From: Campylobacteraceae bacterium
GTDB lineage: Bacteria > Campylobacterota > Campylobacteria > Campylobacterales > Campylobacteraceae
Direction of reading: 5' to 3'
Length of the DNA stretch: 49,212 nt
NCBI GenBank assembly: GCA_031274495.1
Contig: JAISQB010000047.1
Coordinates: 1 to 49,212, forward strand
In this document: positions 26,489 through 35,253 of the stretch, one piece after another
How positions within the stretch are numbered: position 1 is the stretch's first letter
Layout: every line of letters begins with the position of its first letter
The notes under the pieces: model-generated
Databases searched by the model: none
Seen by the model: the letters and a program-made list of their open reading frames with translations, nothing else
Told to the model about the DNA's origin: nothing
Translations under genes and position numbers: made by a program

Positions 26489-28300
26489 ATGTTTGGTTTT
26501 TTAACAAATGGTTCGATAGTAAATCTATTCGGAAAGTCATTTGGTAAGTTCGTTTCGATTCTTTTTGCTTCACTGCTAATCGCAGGCTGCGGAGGCAGTG
26601 GTGACGACGACTACGACGATGATGATAATGTGCGCACCACTCCCATCTATACGGTTTCGTTTTATGATGAGAATCTTACATTGTTGGGAACGAAGAGTGC
26701 TAATTCCAGTACTAATGTAGTGAGTCTATCCGAATACGGCAGGAGTGTTTGGTATGCAAGCGGAGGGGCAGCAAACAAGAGTGGAAATTTTGCGCTAAAC
26801 GGCAACACTAATCTTTATGCAGTTCCTGACGTCACGGAGATAATTGACCAAGAGGGATTAAACAATGTCCGAAATAATCTTGCCGGTAAATATATACTGT
26901 TCAACGATATAGCATTGGAGAGTAACGGCACAGGATGGAATCCTATAGGCGAATACGAATCCCCTTTTAGCGGCGTATTTAACGGTAACGGTTATAGAAT
27001 AAGCGGTCTTTGGATAAATAGACCATCAACGGATTATGTTGGACTGTTTGGCTATGTAGATAGAGGCACGCTCAAAAATCTTAGCGTTTTTATAGATGAG
27101 AACAGAGGAGTTAAAGGCGAAAGCCAAGTCGGCGGTATCGCGGGATATATTACCGGCAACTCAATAATAACCGACAGTTACTCCGCAGGAAATGTAAACG
27201 GATACAGCAATGTCGGCGGTATAGTGGGAAGTGCTTATGAGAGCTTAATAGCCAATAGTTACTCCACAGGAAATGTTAACGGAAACGGCGGCAGTCAAAT
27301 CGGCGGTATCGCAGGACAGATTTATTACTACTCGAAGATAGCTGACAGTTATACTACAGGAAATGTCAACGGAAACAATGATGTCGGCGGTATCGCGGGA
27401 TTAGTTGAATCCACGTCGACAGTAACCGACAGTTACTCCACAGGAAATGTCAGTGGAAACGATTATGTTGGCGGCATTGTTGGGCGTTTAGAATATGGTA
27501 TTCGTCCTATCCCCATCGGAGGTAGTCAGGTTGGCAATGTCGTCGTCATAGCTCAAGGTTTAATCATCAATAGTTACTCTACCGGAAATGTCGACGGACA
27601 CGGCTATGTCGGCGGTATAGCGGGATATGTTAGTGGTGGCTCAATAACCAACAGCTACTTTACAGGAAATATTAATGGAAGCAGTGAGCAAATTGGTGGT
27701 ATAGTCGGATATGTTGAGTACAACTCAATAATAACCGGCAGTTATTCTACCGGAAATGTCAATGGACACGGCAATGTCGGCGGTATCGCGGGATATGTTA
27801 GTGACAGCTCAATAAACAGCAGCTACTTCACAGGAAATATTAATGTAAGCGGTGACCGAATCGGTGGTATAGCCGGATATGTTGACAACTCAATAATAAC
27901 CGGCAGTTACTCTGCGGGCGTTATCAGTGGAGGGGTGTCGCGTGTCGGTGGTATCGCGGGACTTGTTGAGTCCGGCAGCTCAATAACCAATAATGCTGCT
28001 ATCAATCAAGAGATTAACGCATCCCTCACGCCCAATCGTGTTGTTGGTAGTAGTTTTGGTAGAATATCGAATAACTTTGCTTTAAGTACCACGAAGGTTA
28101 GAGGTGATACTAGAAGCAGCACCAATGCCAATGGATTAGACGGAGTGGATAAAACGGATGATGATTTTAAAACGCAAACGACCTATTCCAACGCTACCAA
28201 TAGAGGTGGTCTTGGCTGGTCTTTTGGTAGCAACGCCTCGGCTCCATGGAAGATAGACGAGGGTGTGGGCTATCCTTATCTTTATTGGCAAGATAATTAA
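26489..28300 (+). CDS. GLUG-repeat surface lipoprotein
   Basis: The 603-residue product starts at ATG 26489, with GGAGG 6 bases upstream (26478-26482). A lipoprotein signal ends at LIAGC (about residue 33) and is followed by an Asp-rich linker. Residues ~60-110 hold a degenerate InlB-type unit, and GLNNVRNNLAGKYILFNDIA begins the GLUG part. About ten GLUG units follow, each VGGIAG/VGGIVG ... NSYSTGNVNG. One unit carries an extra ~20-residue insert (GIRPIPIGGSQVG). The C-terminus GLGWSFGS ... PWKID ... YPYLYW is shared with the gene at 1-1617. A GATAAAAT -10-like sequence lies about 50 bases upstream. The function is unknown; GLUG repeats form exported beta-solenoid-like structures. Confidence 0.85.
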   Translation: MFGFLTNGSIVNLFGKSFGKFVSILFASLLIAGCGGSGDDDYDDDDNVRTTPIYTVSFYDENLTLLGTKSANSSTNVVSLSEYGRSVWYASGGAANKSGNFALNGNTNLYAVPDVTEIIDQEGLNNVRNNLAGKYILFNDIALESNGTGWNPIGEYESPFSGVFNGNGYRISGLWINRPSTDYVGLFGYVDRGTLKNLSVFIDENRGVKGESQVGGIAGYITGNSIITDSYSAGNVNGYSNVGGIVGSAYESLIANSYSTGNVNGNGGSQIGGIAGQIYYYSKIADSYTTGNVNGNNDVGGIAGLVESTSTVTDSYSTGNVSGNDYVGGIVGRLEYGIRPIPIGGSQVGNVVVIAQGLIINSYSTGNVDGHGYVGGIAGYVSGGSITNSYFTGNINGSSEQIGGIVGYVEYNSIITGSYSTGNVNGHGNVGGIAGYVSDSSINSSYFTGNINVSGDRIGGIAGYVDNSIITGSYSAGVISGGVSRVGGIAGLVESGSSITNNAAINQEINASLTPNRVVGSSFGRISNNFALSTTKVRGDTRSSTNANGLDGVDKTDDDFKTQTTYSNATNRGGLGWSFGSNASAPWKIDEGVGYPYLYWQDN

Positions 28301-28313
28301 ATCTATATAAGTT

Positions 28314-28355
28314 AAGCAAACGGCGATAAACCGCCGTTTGCTTCTATCGTTTTTG
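28314..28355 (+). terminator. Intrinsic terminator after the GLUG lipoprotein gene
   Basis: A perfect 12 bp stem (AAGCAAACGGCG / CGCCGTTTGCTT, loop ATAAAC) is followed by CTATCGTTTTTG. It starts 13 bases after the stop. Confidence 0.75.
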
Positions 28356-28397
28356 ATGGCGTATAAATCCCCGGTCACTTCCGCAAATAATGGCTAT

Positions 28398-29075
28398 TTA
28401 TTCAAGTATCAGAGCTGCTTTGAGTTCGCCGAAAGTTGTTTGAAGTTTGTTGTCATCCATATCGGTTAGGCACATATATCCATAATCATACCAGCTCGAA
28501 AATGATAGCTTCATATTGCCATCCAAATATATATCCATTTTCTTGATATATGCCTCTTGATTATAGTCTATCGCCATTCCGTATGAACCGGTAAAATCAT
28601 AAGGATAGTACTCGCTTGGCGTAACTTTAATGCCGATAATCGTTTGACCGATACAAGGGCTAAAGAGTTTTGAGGCGTCAAAATTGCGAAAATTTATTCC
28701 GGCTTTGATATCGATAGGGAGCGTATTTTTAGCCATCATAACACTACTCGCTTCGGAATAGTCTATCTCAAAGCGCTCACCGTCTTCAAATACAATAATC
28801 ATCGGTTCGTCAATTTCGACCGCCATAGGGCACGGCGTGTTTTCATCCTCATCCAACGGTTCTTCATCGTAGCAACCCGACAAATCACCGTACGAATAGT
28901 CTCCTATCGAGTAGCCGTGTCCTACCGACTTTATCGACGCTATCTTTTTGCCCAATAGCCCAAGCTTGCTGAAAGCCTCATAAACCTCTTGCGGCGCTTG
29001 CAAGATATCTACCGCCCAACGATAACAACGAAATTCGTTATTTTCGAATATATTGTCTCCGCCAAGATTTACCAT
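28398..29075 (-). CDS. Hypothetical protein
   Basis: I do not recognise this 225-residue acidic protein. It has no signal peptide or membrane segment. It looks beta-rich with paired phrases (IIVFEDGERFEIDYSEASSV; GTY-like TGSYGMAIDYNQEAYIKKMD; DGNMKLSFSSWYDYGYMCL), the style of small cytoplasmic proteins sometimes found as immunity or SUKH-like proteins, but that is only a resemblance. It begins 18 bases after the stop of the exported protein gene upstream, so the two are probably cotranscribed. Confidence 0.6.
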   Translation of the reverse strand: MVNLGGDNIFENNEFRCYRWAVDILQAPQEVYEAFSKLGLLGKKIASIKSVGHGYSIGDYSYGDLSGCYDEEPLDEDENTPCPMAVEIDEPMIIVFEDGERFEIDYSEASSVMMAKNTLPIDIKAGINFRNFDASKLFSPCIGQTIIGIKVTPSEYYPYDFTGSYGMAIDYNQEAYIKKMDIYLDGNMKLSFSSWYDYGYMCLTDMDDNKLQTTFGELKAALILE

Positions 29076-29093
29076 AAAGAGCGCCTTTGTCTT

Positions 29094-29792
29094 TTATCGC
29101 TCTTGATTTAAAACATACCTAAACCACTGCTCTATCCCGTCTTTAAATATAGCCCACATAAAGATGGAGTTGCCTTTTGTGCAGCTGAATTTGTAGTTGA
29201 TACCGTTGGCACTTTTGGATAAAAACATAGACCCTAACACCGCGTCGGGGGTGAAATTGTGTTTGGATGTCAGAGTGTTCTTATAAGCTTCGCAATCGGC
29301 GGAATTTAACTCTTTTGAGACTGTCAATATAGCCGCAGAAGCGTTCACATTGGGTAGATACTTGCCCAAATCTTTCTCGTCAAAATCTTTATCTGCGCTT
29401 ATCGCCCCTTTGATGAACAGTTCGCTGTTTTTGCCGCTTCCCTTAAAGCCTTTGATGCTCATCAACTCGACATCTTTATATCTGTCTGTTATCTCTTTGG
29501 GCGTGGGCTTAAACGGCGATTTGGCAAAGTAGCCAAATTCAAAAAATGTAGGATTTCTTTTGCCCAAGCTCATAAAAACATCATCTTGTTTTGCAACGGT
29601 ATCCGCATAAGCGTCAAAGTCTTGTTGTGCGACTGGATACAGATGCGCGTAAGCTATCATAGAACGAACCTTAGCATCTATAGGGGGAAAAGAGTCTTTC
29701 ACGGAAAAAGGAAGCGAACTAAAACCGCCATCCGCCGCACTCAGACACACACTAAATGCCAAAACTACCGCACTCAATCTAATGCAACCCAT
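29094..29792 (-). CDS. Exported hypothetical protein
   Basis: The 232-residue product begins at ATG 29792, with AAGGAG 7 bases upstream; an upstream in-frame ATG at 29825 would contain that site. The N-terminus MGCIRLSAVVLAFSVCLSA is a signal peptide. The mature part has KEITDRYKDVELMSIKGFKG and a C-terminal WAIFKDGIEQWFRYVLNQ, with two cysteines that could pair (NSADCEAY; FSCTKG). No family is recognised. It likely forms a two-gene unit with the downstream hypothetical gene. Confidence 0.65.
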   Translation of the reverse strand: MGCIRLSAVVLAFSVCLSAADGGFSSLPFSVKDSFPPIDAKVRSMIAYAHLYPVAQQDFDAYADTVAKQDDVFMSLGKRNPTFFEFGYFAKSPFKPTPKEITDRYKDVELMSIKGFKGSGKNSELFIKGAISADKDFDEKDLGKYLPNVNASAAILTVSKELNSADCEAYKNTLTSKHNFTPDAVLGSMFLSKSANGINYKFSCTKGNSIFMWAIFKDGIEQWFRYVLNQER

Positions 29793-29996
29793 CCAAATAC
29801 TCCTTGTATAAAAAAACTTCATCACGCTGCGTAAAAACAGCTCGGTTCTACTTAGAATCTAATCGTATTATAATCAATATTTACAAAATAGACAATATAA
29901 TCGCAGTTTTTACTTTGCCCGACCAACTGTTTTGAATTTGGTTTTTAAAATTCTCGCGATAGCGCTCTGTTTTTTAGCTGTTTTTGGATGGATGCG

Positions 29997-30049
29997 ATAA
30001 TCAAAGCCGCGTCGGGGCAGCTTTGATTATCAGTTACAGTATCTGTAAT
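29997..30049 (-). terminator. Hairpins after pycB
   Basis: An 11 bp perfect stem (ATAATCAAAGC / GCTTTGATTAT, 29997-30007 and 30020-30030) and a smaller palindrome TTACAGTATCTGTAA (30034-30048) lie within 62 bases of the pycB stop. There is no clear U-run, so factor-independent termination is uncertain. Confidence 0.45.
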
Positions 30050-30058
30050 TTTATCAAT

Positions 30059-31909
30059 CTACTGTATGGCACACAAGACTCCGCCGCCTTCTACGGCTTG
30101 ACCTTGTGATACCAATATCTTTGCTATCGTGCCACTTTTTGGGGCGGCGATCTCTGTCTCCATCTTCATAGCTTCAAGTAAAAATAGTATCTGTCCCTCT
30201 TTGACGCTTTCGCCCTCTTTGACGAAGATTTTTGAGACGGAGCCGGGGAGTTCGGCTTTTATCTGGAGTGCGTTGGGGTCTATCGAAGATGGGGCTTTCT
30301 CTTCTGTTGCCGTAGCTATGCTTGGTGCTTCGGCGGCGCTTGCGGCCGGGGCTTTTACGATACTGGTCACATCTACATTTGCACCTTCACCTTCGGCTAC
30401 TTGCACATCGTACTTTTGTCCGTTTACGACGACTGTGTATGAGCCGACCGAAGTTGTAACCGGTTTTGCGACTACTGCCGGAGCGGTTTGCTCTTTGTGG
30501 GTGGAGTGTTTTCTCACATTTATCTTCGCTTCGCCCTTCAAAAACGCCAACCCTTTCTCTCTGCAAGCCGCGACTATAAATATATTCTCATCCGTAGCTT
30601 CGATACCCGCCTCTTCAAGCTGATGCCTTACATAAAGGACTGTTTTGGTCACATCTTTGTCGGCTATATCAACGGGGTCTTCGGTCGTGGGCTCTAAGTT
30701 TAACTGCTCTGAAGCTATCTTGATGATATCCGCGTTTGGTTTCACGGGAGTCCTGCCAAAATATCCCAAAACCATTCGTCCGTAGCCGTCGGCTATCTTT
30801 TTCCAGTTGCCGAACATCACATTGTTGAACGCCTGCTGAAAATAAAACTGCGAAACGGGCGTAACGCTCGTGCCGTATCCGCCAAGCTCTACGACTTCAC
30901 GCATAGCTTTGATGACTTCGGGGAAGCGGTTGAGGATATTATTGTCGCGCATCATCTGTGTATTTGCCGTAAGGGCACCACCCGGCATCGGTGAAAACGG
31001 GATAAGAGGCAGCACTTGAGTAGCCTCGGGCGGGAAAAAGTAGTCTTTCAAGCAATCCCTCAAGACCTCCTCATACTGCAATATCTTCTCAATTTCAAGC
31101 CCGCCCAAATCATAATCCTTACCCTTCACAGCGTGAAGCATCGTCAAGATATCGGGCTGGCTTGTTCCGCCGCTCACAGGAGCCGCCGCCAAGTCGATAC
31201 CGTCCACGCCCGCCTCCAGCGCCGCCAAGTAACAAGCCACGCTCACACCGGCAGTTTCGTGCGTATGAAGCCTCACGTGGGTGCCTTCAGGGAGCAGTCT
31301 TTTTGCCATTTTGATGGTTTCGTACACTTTTTGTGGGCTTGATGTACCGCTCGCGTCTTTAAAGCAGACACTATCGTAAGGTATACCCGTATCCAGTATC
31401 TCGCGTAGAGTTTTCTCGTAAAAAGCGACATCGTGAGCGCCAGTACAGCCCGGCGGGAGGTCCATCATCGTCACAACTACTTCGTGTTTTAAGTCGTGTT
31501 TTTTGATGCGTTTTGCGCTGTATCTTAAGTTGTTTACATCATTTAAGGCGTCGAAATTTCTGATAGTGGTGGTGGAGTGTTTTTTGAACATTTTAGCGTG
31601 CAGGTCTATGATCTCCCTGCTGCCCGTATCGAGCGTAACGGTGTTGATGCCGCGCGCTAAAGTCTGGAGATTGGCACCGTTACCGGCAGCGTCTCTGAAC
31701 TTATCCATCATAGTAAACGCGTCTTCGTTGAGATAGAAGTAGAGACTTTGAAATCTGGCACCTCCGCCAAACTCAAAGTGGTTGATACCGGCCATCCTCG
31801 CCGCGCTCACAGCAGGCAAAAAGTCGTCCATAAGCACCCGCGCGCCAAATACCGATTGAAAACCGTCTCTAAAAGTCGTATCCATAACATCAATAAACTT
31901 TTTTGCCAT
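30059..31909 (-). CDS. pycB: Pyruvate carboxylase subunit B (biotin protein, carboxyltransferase)
   Basis: The 616-residue protein has an N-terminal carboxyltransferase TIM barrel (DVMDTTFRDGFQSVFGARV; CFKDASGTSSPQKVYETI; VRLHTHETAGVSVACYLAAL with the metal-site His pair), a PYC/OADA middle domain, an Ala/Glu-rich linker and a C-terminal biotinyl domain with the biotin Lys in LLEAMKMETEI. In Campylobacterota this architecture is the B subunit of two-subunit pyruvate carboxylase (pyruvate to oxaloacetate); a related architecture is the alpha subunit of Na+-pumping oxaloacetate decarboxylase. No biotin carboxylase (PycA) or OadB gene is in the window. The OadG-like gene directly upstream keeps the decarboxylase alternative open. 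Confidence 0.9.
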   Translation of the reverse strand: MAKKFIDVMDTTFRDGFQSVFGARVLMDDFLPAVSAARMAGINHFEFGGGARFQSLYFYLNEDAFTMMDKFRDAAGNGANLQTLARGINTVTLDTGSREIIDLHAKMFKKHSTTTIRNFDALNDVNNLRYSAKRIKKHDLKHEVVVTMMDLPPGCTGAHDVAFYEKTLREILDTGIPYDSVCFKDASGTSSPQKVYETIKMAKRLLPEGTHVRLHTHETAGVSVACYLAALEAGVDGIDLAAAPVSGGTSQPDILTMLHAVKGKDYDLGGLEIEKILQYEEVLRDCLKDYFFPPEATQVLPLIPFSPMPGGALTANTQMMRDNNILNRFPEVIKAMREVVELGGYGTSVTPVSQFYFQQAFNNVMFGNWKKIADGYGRMVLGYFGRTPVKPNADIIKIASEQLNLEPTTEDPVDIADKDVTKTVLYVRHQLEEAGIEATDENIFIVAACREKGLAFLKGEAKINVRKHSTHKEQTAPAVVAKPVTTSVGSYTVVVNGQKYDVQVAEGEGANVDVTSIVKAPAASAAEAPSIATATEEKAPSSIDPNALQIKAELPGSVSKIFVKEGESVKEGQILFLLEAMKMETEIAAPKSGTIAKILVSQGQAVEGGGVLCAIQ

Positions 31910-31910
31910 T

Positions 31911-32117
31911 CTATCGCCTTTGTTTTGATTTGTGCAGATTGATGGCCGCGATAATTGCGGCGCAAACAGCGGGGTCGGGGGAGTCTAAACTCTCACCTTG
32001 CGGGTTTTGGGACATTTCAAGAGCGGATATCCTCTTGATAAGTCTTATCTGATAGTACAAAATCGCGCCCAAAAGCACGATGAAGAGGGACATTAACACA
32101 GTTGAGGTGACACTCAA
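31911..32117 (-). CDS. Miniature OadG-like membrane protein
   Basis: The 68-residue product has one N-terminal membrane helix (TVLMSLFIVLLGAILYYQIR), a short acidic Pro-containing linker (ESLDSPDP) and a C-terminal AVCAAIIAAINLHKSKQRR. This is the layout of the gamma subunit of sodium-pumping decarboxylases, where the C-terminal AIxAAIxxHR-type tail docks onto the biotin/carboxyltransferase subunit. The start is TTG with TAGGAG 9 bases or less upstream. Its stop is one base before the pycB start. I infer that it tethers PycB to the membrane or stabilises it. Confidence 0.65.
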   Translation of the reverse strand: MSVTSTVLMSLFIVLLGAILYYQIRLIKRISALEMSQNPQGESLDSPDPAVCAAIIAAINLHKSKQRR

Positions 32118-32243
32118 GCTTAATCTCCTAGAAAATAAAAGTCATTAATTATAAAACAAAGCTTTTGAGAATCTGCTTTGTTTTGCAACTAAAATTTTGC
32201 TATATCGGAAATTTTGCTATTTTCGTTACTAAAATTAACACTC

Positions 32244-32522
32244 TTAGTCAACTTTGCATTTTTGGTGCAAAAAGAGTATTGACGGGTCTTGGACGATAGC
32301 TCCGTGCTCCGCGATAGCCTCATCCGCAGTCACGTATCGCTCGCTGTAGACGGGCTTTGAGTAAGATATCTCGTTATGCTTTATCTCAAAAACCATCGTC
32401 TCATAAACCAGAAGATTGTCGTCCTTCTCGAAAAATTTATGCCTGATTTTCATACTGATAGTTGACACTAAGTAAGATTTACCGTTAACAACAACGATGT
32501 TCTTAAGCTCCAGATTTTTCAT
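32244..32522 (-). CDS. Small hypothetical protein
   Basis: This is a 92-residue soluble protein of unknown family. The start at ATG 32522 is preferred because AAGGAGG lies 5 bases upstream. The sequence has beta-strand pairs (NIVVVNGKSYLVSTISMKIR; ETMVFEIKHNEISYSKPVY) and a C-terminal HQKCKVD. It stands alone between the thrC-like gene and the OadG-like gene on the same strand, with about 270 bases of AT-rich DNA on the thrC side. Confidence 0.6.
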   Translation of the reverse strand: MKNLELKNIVVVNGKSYLVSTISMKIRHKFFEKDDNLLVYETMVFEIKHNEISYSKPVYSERYVTADEAIAEHGAIVQDPSILFLHQKCKVD

Positions 32523-32795
32523 AAGCTCCTCCTTTTTACATAGGAGATCAAATTTTACCATAAAGGATAAAATATAGACTTAAAGTTTTAGACTTGTATC
32601 TCGCTATCTCGGGCACAGAAGCCATTTTGCCGATAAAATCACTGTGGTTACAAAGGATAACTTACAAAACCGGCATTCCGTTTGCGTGAAAAACGGATGA
32701 TTTTGGAAACTTACCGTGAAAATATGGATATTTATGGTGATTTTCACGGTGTTATCAAATGAAAAATATACAAAATCGCATTTCCGACATTAGAC

Positions 32796-34004
32796 TCAAA
32801 ACTTAATTTCTATTTCGCCATTCGGTTCTAAAGTTATTGGGTTTATCTGCACTGTGTCGGGGTATTTTAGGCCGGTGCCGGTGTTTAATAGGACTACTTT
32901 TTCTTTTGGGTTTATCCAGCCTTGTTTTAGGAGTTTGTGGGCGGCTGTTAGGGTGGCGGCGCCTTCGGGGCAGATGAAGAGTCCCTCGTTTTGGGCTAAG
33001 AGGGATTGGTAGTGTAGGATATCTTCGTCGGCTACGGCTACGGCGGTGCCGTTTGTTTTGTAGATCGCGTCTAATACCAAGAAGTCGCCTATCGCTTTTG
33101 GGACGGTGATACCGAAGGCTATGGTGTGGGCGTTTTCCCAGAAGATGGACTCTTTGCTTTTAGACTCGTACGCTTTTACTATCGGGGCGCAGTTTTGGGC
33201 TTGGACGGCTACGAGGCGGGGGAGATTTTCTATGATGCCGATTGCTCGCAGTTCCAAAAGCGCTTTGTATATGCCGATAAGTCCCACGCCCCCACCAGTG
33301 GGGTATAAAATCACATCGGGGCTCTTCCATCCGAACTGCTCTATTATCTCAAGTCCCATCGTCTTTTTGCCCTCTATCCTGTATGGCTCTTTGAGCGTTG
33401 AAGCGTCCATTATGGCGTACTTTTGCACGGCTTTGGCGACTATTTTGCCAGCGTCGCTGATGAGTCCGTTTACGAGATAAAGTTTGGCTCCCGATACGGC
33501 GCATTCGTTTCGCGTGATAAGGGGTGCGCTTTTTGGCATCACTATATTTGCTTCGATGCCCGCTTTTGCGCCGTAGATCGCCCACGCCGCGCCTGCGTTG
33601 CCGTTGGTGGGCATAGCAAAGCTTTTAACGCCAAGCTCTTTAGCCCTTGAGATACCCACAGCCGCGCCACGCGATTTGAAACTACCGCCCGGATTTAACC
33701 CCTCATCTTTTAGGTATAGGTGTTTGAATCCCGCTAAGCTGCCAAACTTTTCAAGCTTTAAAAGCGGCGTTATCACTTCACCCAAAGAGATGATATTTTT
33801 CTCGTTTTCTATGGGTAGAAACTCTTTGTATCTCCATAGATTGTAGCTTCTGTGTTTTAGCCTCTTTTTGGAAAATTTCTCTTTTATCTTCTTCAAATCA
33901 TACCGCACTAAAAGCGGCGAAGAGCATTTTGTACAGAGTCCAGCGAGTTTGCGGTGGTCAAAAACAGCCCCGCATTTGGGGCACTCCAGATGGGTCACAT
34001 ACAT
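32796..34004 (-). CDS. thrC: Threonine-synthase-like PLP enzyme with zinc ribbon
   Basis: The 402-residue fold-type II PLP enzyme starts at ATG 34004, supported by AAAGGGG 5 bases upstream; a longer frame to 34073 would lie inside the radical SAM gene. An N-terminal zinc ribbon (Cys8, Cys11, Cys24, Cys27) precedes the PLP domain, with schiff-base Lys110 in NPGGSFKSRG, MPTNGNAGAAWAIYG, and the phosphate cup YPTGGGVGLIGI. Threonine synthase (O-phosphohomoserine to threonine) is the default call. Close relatives include cysteate synthase and other beta-replacement enzymes. It is the last gene of a six-gene operon without other threonine genes, so a specialised role is possible. Confidence 0.75.
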   Translation of the reverse strand: MYVTHLECPKCGAVFDHRKLAGLCTKCSSPLLVRYDLKKIKEKFSKKRLKHRSYNLWRYKEFLPIENEKNIISLGEVITPLLKLEKFGSLAGFKHLYLKDEGLNPGGSFKSRGAAVGISRAKELGVKSFAMPTNGNAGAAWAIYGAKAGIEANIVMPKSAPLITRNECAVSGAKLYLVNGLISDAGKIVAKAVQKYAIMDASTLKEPYRIEGKKTMGLEIIEQFGWKSPDVILYPTGGGVGLIGIYKALLELRAIGIIENLPRLVAVQAQNCAPIVKAYESKSKESIFWENAHTIAFGITVPKAIGDFLVLDAIYKTNGTAVAVADEDILHYQSLLAQNEGLFICPEGAATLTAAHKLLKQGWINPKEKVVLLNTGTGLKYPDTVQINPITLEPNGEIEIKF

Positions 34005-34014
34005 ATTTTCCCCT

Positions 34015-35253
34015 TTAAAAAGCACGCGCAAGGTCGGAGTCGGGGTGGTTGCCGCAGCGTCTGTAGTCGTCAAAATCTATCGTAAGGTTGTGTTTTCTTC
34101 GTATCTCTTGAAGGGCGTAAGATAGCCTTATGTAGTACTCCAACGAGGCGTTTTTTTGGTTGGCAAGGTAAGTGTTGGGGCGCGGGACCCAGACCATATT
34201 TACGGTGCTGACTCCGTAAGACGCCAGTTCATCCGCCTCTTTTATCACCGCCTCCAACGCCTCATCTTCGCTTTTAAATCCAAACGGCTCCGCAAGTTCC
34301 ACACCCGAGACTATGCCTGTATTGACTCTCCCCTCTCCAAAGATTTCAACGGCGTCGATGAGCCTCTTTTTCCACTCTTTATAGCCAACCCATTTGGCTT
34401 TTCCCGGGCAGACGGTGTTGAAAATCTCTTCGTTTAAGACCTCTATATCCATAGTAAGGCTCAATATCCCCGTCTCTTCGTAGATCCTCTTTAACTGCTC
34501 TTTTGTAACCGCCGAACAGATGAGCTGCGAGGGGAATTTTTTGGCTGAGAAGTTCTCACCTATCGCCTTTAATATCTCTATATAGTAGTCTATCTCCCTA
34601 TCAAAAGGCGTCGCGCCGTGAAAATCAGAACCCGAAGTGAGACATATCGCGCTAAATCTCCCACCCTCTTTCAGCGCCTCTTTTATCGTTTCGGATACAT
34701 CTTTGGGCTTGATCCTCGTCTGCATCTCTATCTCGTTTTTTTGCTGTTTGAGGTTGTTGACTATATCGCAAAATTTACAGCCCATATCCTCGCTCCAAAA
34801 GTGGCAATATCTATTCGGTATGAGATAGAGCCTTTGAGGGCGCGCGCCGACCACATTTTGCATTAACGCGCCGCTTGAAGTTCTCTTGTCGTAGTAGTCG
34901 GGCTTATCCCAGTAAAACACCTCTTCAAGCTCTCTTCCCTCATCCGTCAAGATGAGCCTGCCATCTATCAAGTCAACCACATAAGGGCTGTTTTCCAAAG
35001 GGGTGGGCGTGCTAAGAACGGATGTGCCGTCCCGCAAAACAAAAGCTTCGGGGCGTTTGGTAAGTTTGCCGTCTCTTGTGCCAAAGAGGTGCGTCCCGCC
35101 CAGCTGATGGCGCTTTTCATCTACGGCACTAAGAGCTTCGGGAGTATAATACACACCGCGTCTGTGGATGTCGGTTTTTAACATAACAAGCCGCGGAAAT
35201 TCCGGGTATTTTGCCGCCACCTCTTCAAAGGTCAGATTGCTTCGCGCGCCCAT
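34015..35253 (-). CDS. Radical SAM protein with CX8CX2C motif
   Basis: The 412-residue cytoplasmic protein has Cys150, Cys159 and Cys162 in RYCHFWSEDMGCKFCDIV, a candidate [4Fe-4S] site with eight residues between the first two Cys instead of three. The region after it reads as a radical SAM barrel: ICLTSGSDFHGATPFDREID (GGE-like strand), PSQLICSAVTKEQL, LSLTMDIEVLNEEIFNTVCP and NTGIVSGVELAEPFGF. The N-terminal ~140 residues are an extra domain ending in QNVVGARPQRLYLIPNRY. Its reaction is unknown. The start overlaps the stop of the PNPOx-like gene by one base (TAATG), and thrC follows after 10 bases. Confidence 0.8.
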   Translation of the reverse strand: MGARSNLTFEEVAAKYPEFPRLVMLKTDIHRRGVYYTPEALSAVDEKRHQLGGTHLFGTRDGKLTKRPEAFVLRDGTSVLSTPTPLENSPYVVDLIDGRLILTDEGRELEEVFYWDKPDYYDKRTSSGALMQNVVGARPQRLYLIPNRYCHFWSEDMGCKFCDIVNNLKQQKNEIEMQTRIKPKDVSETIKEALKEGGRFSAICLTSGSDFHGATPFDREIDYYIEILKAIGENFSAKKFPSQLICSAVTKEQLKRIYEETGILSLTMDIEVLNEEIFNTVCPGKAKWVGYKEWKKRLIDAVEIFGEGRVNTGIVSGVELAEPFGFKSEDEALEAVIKEADELASYGVSTVNMVWVPRPNTYLANQKNASLEYYIRLSYALQEIRRKHNLTIDFDDYRRCGNHPDSDLARAF

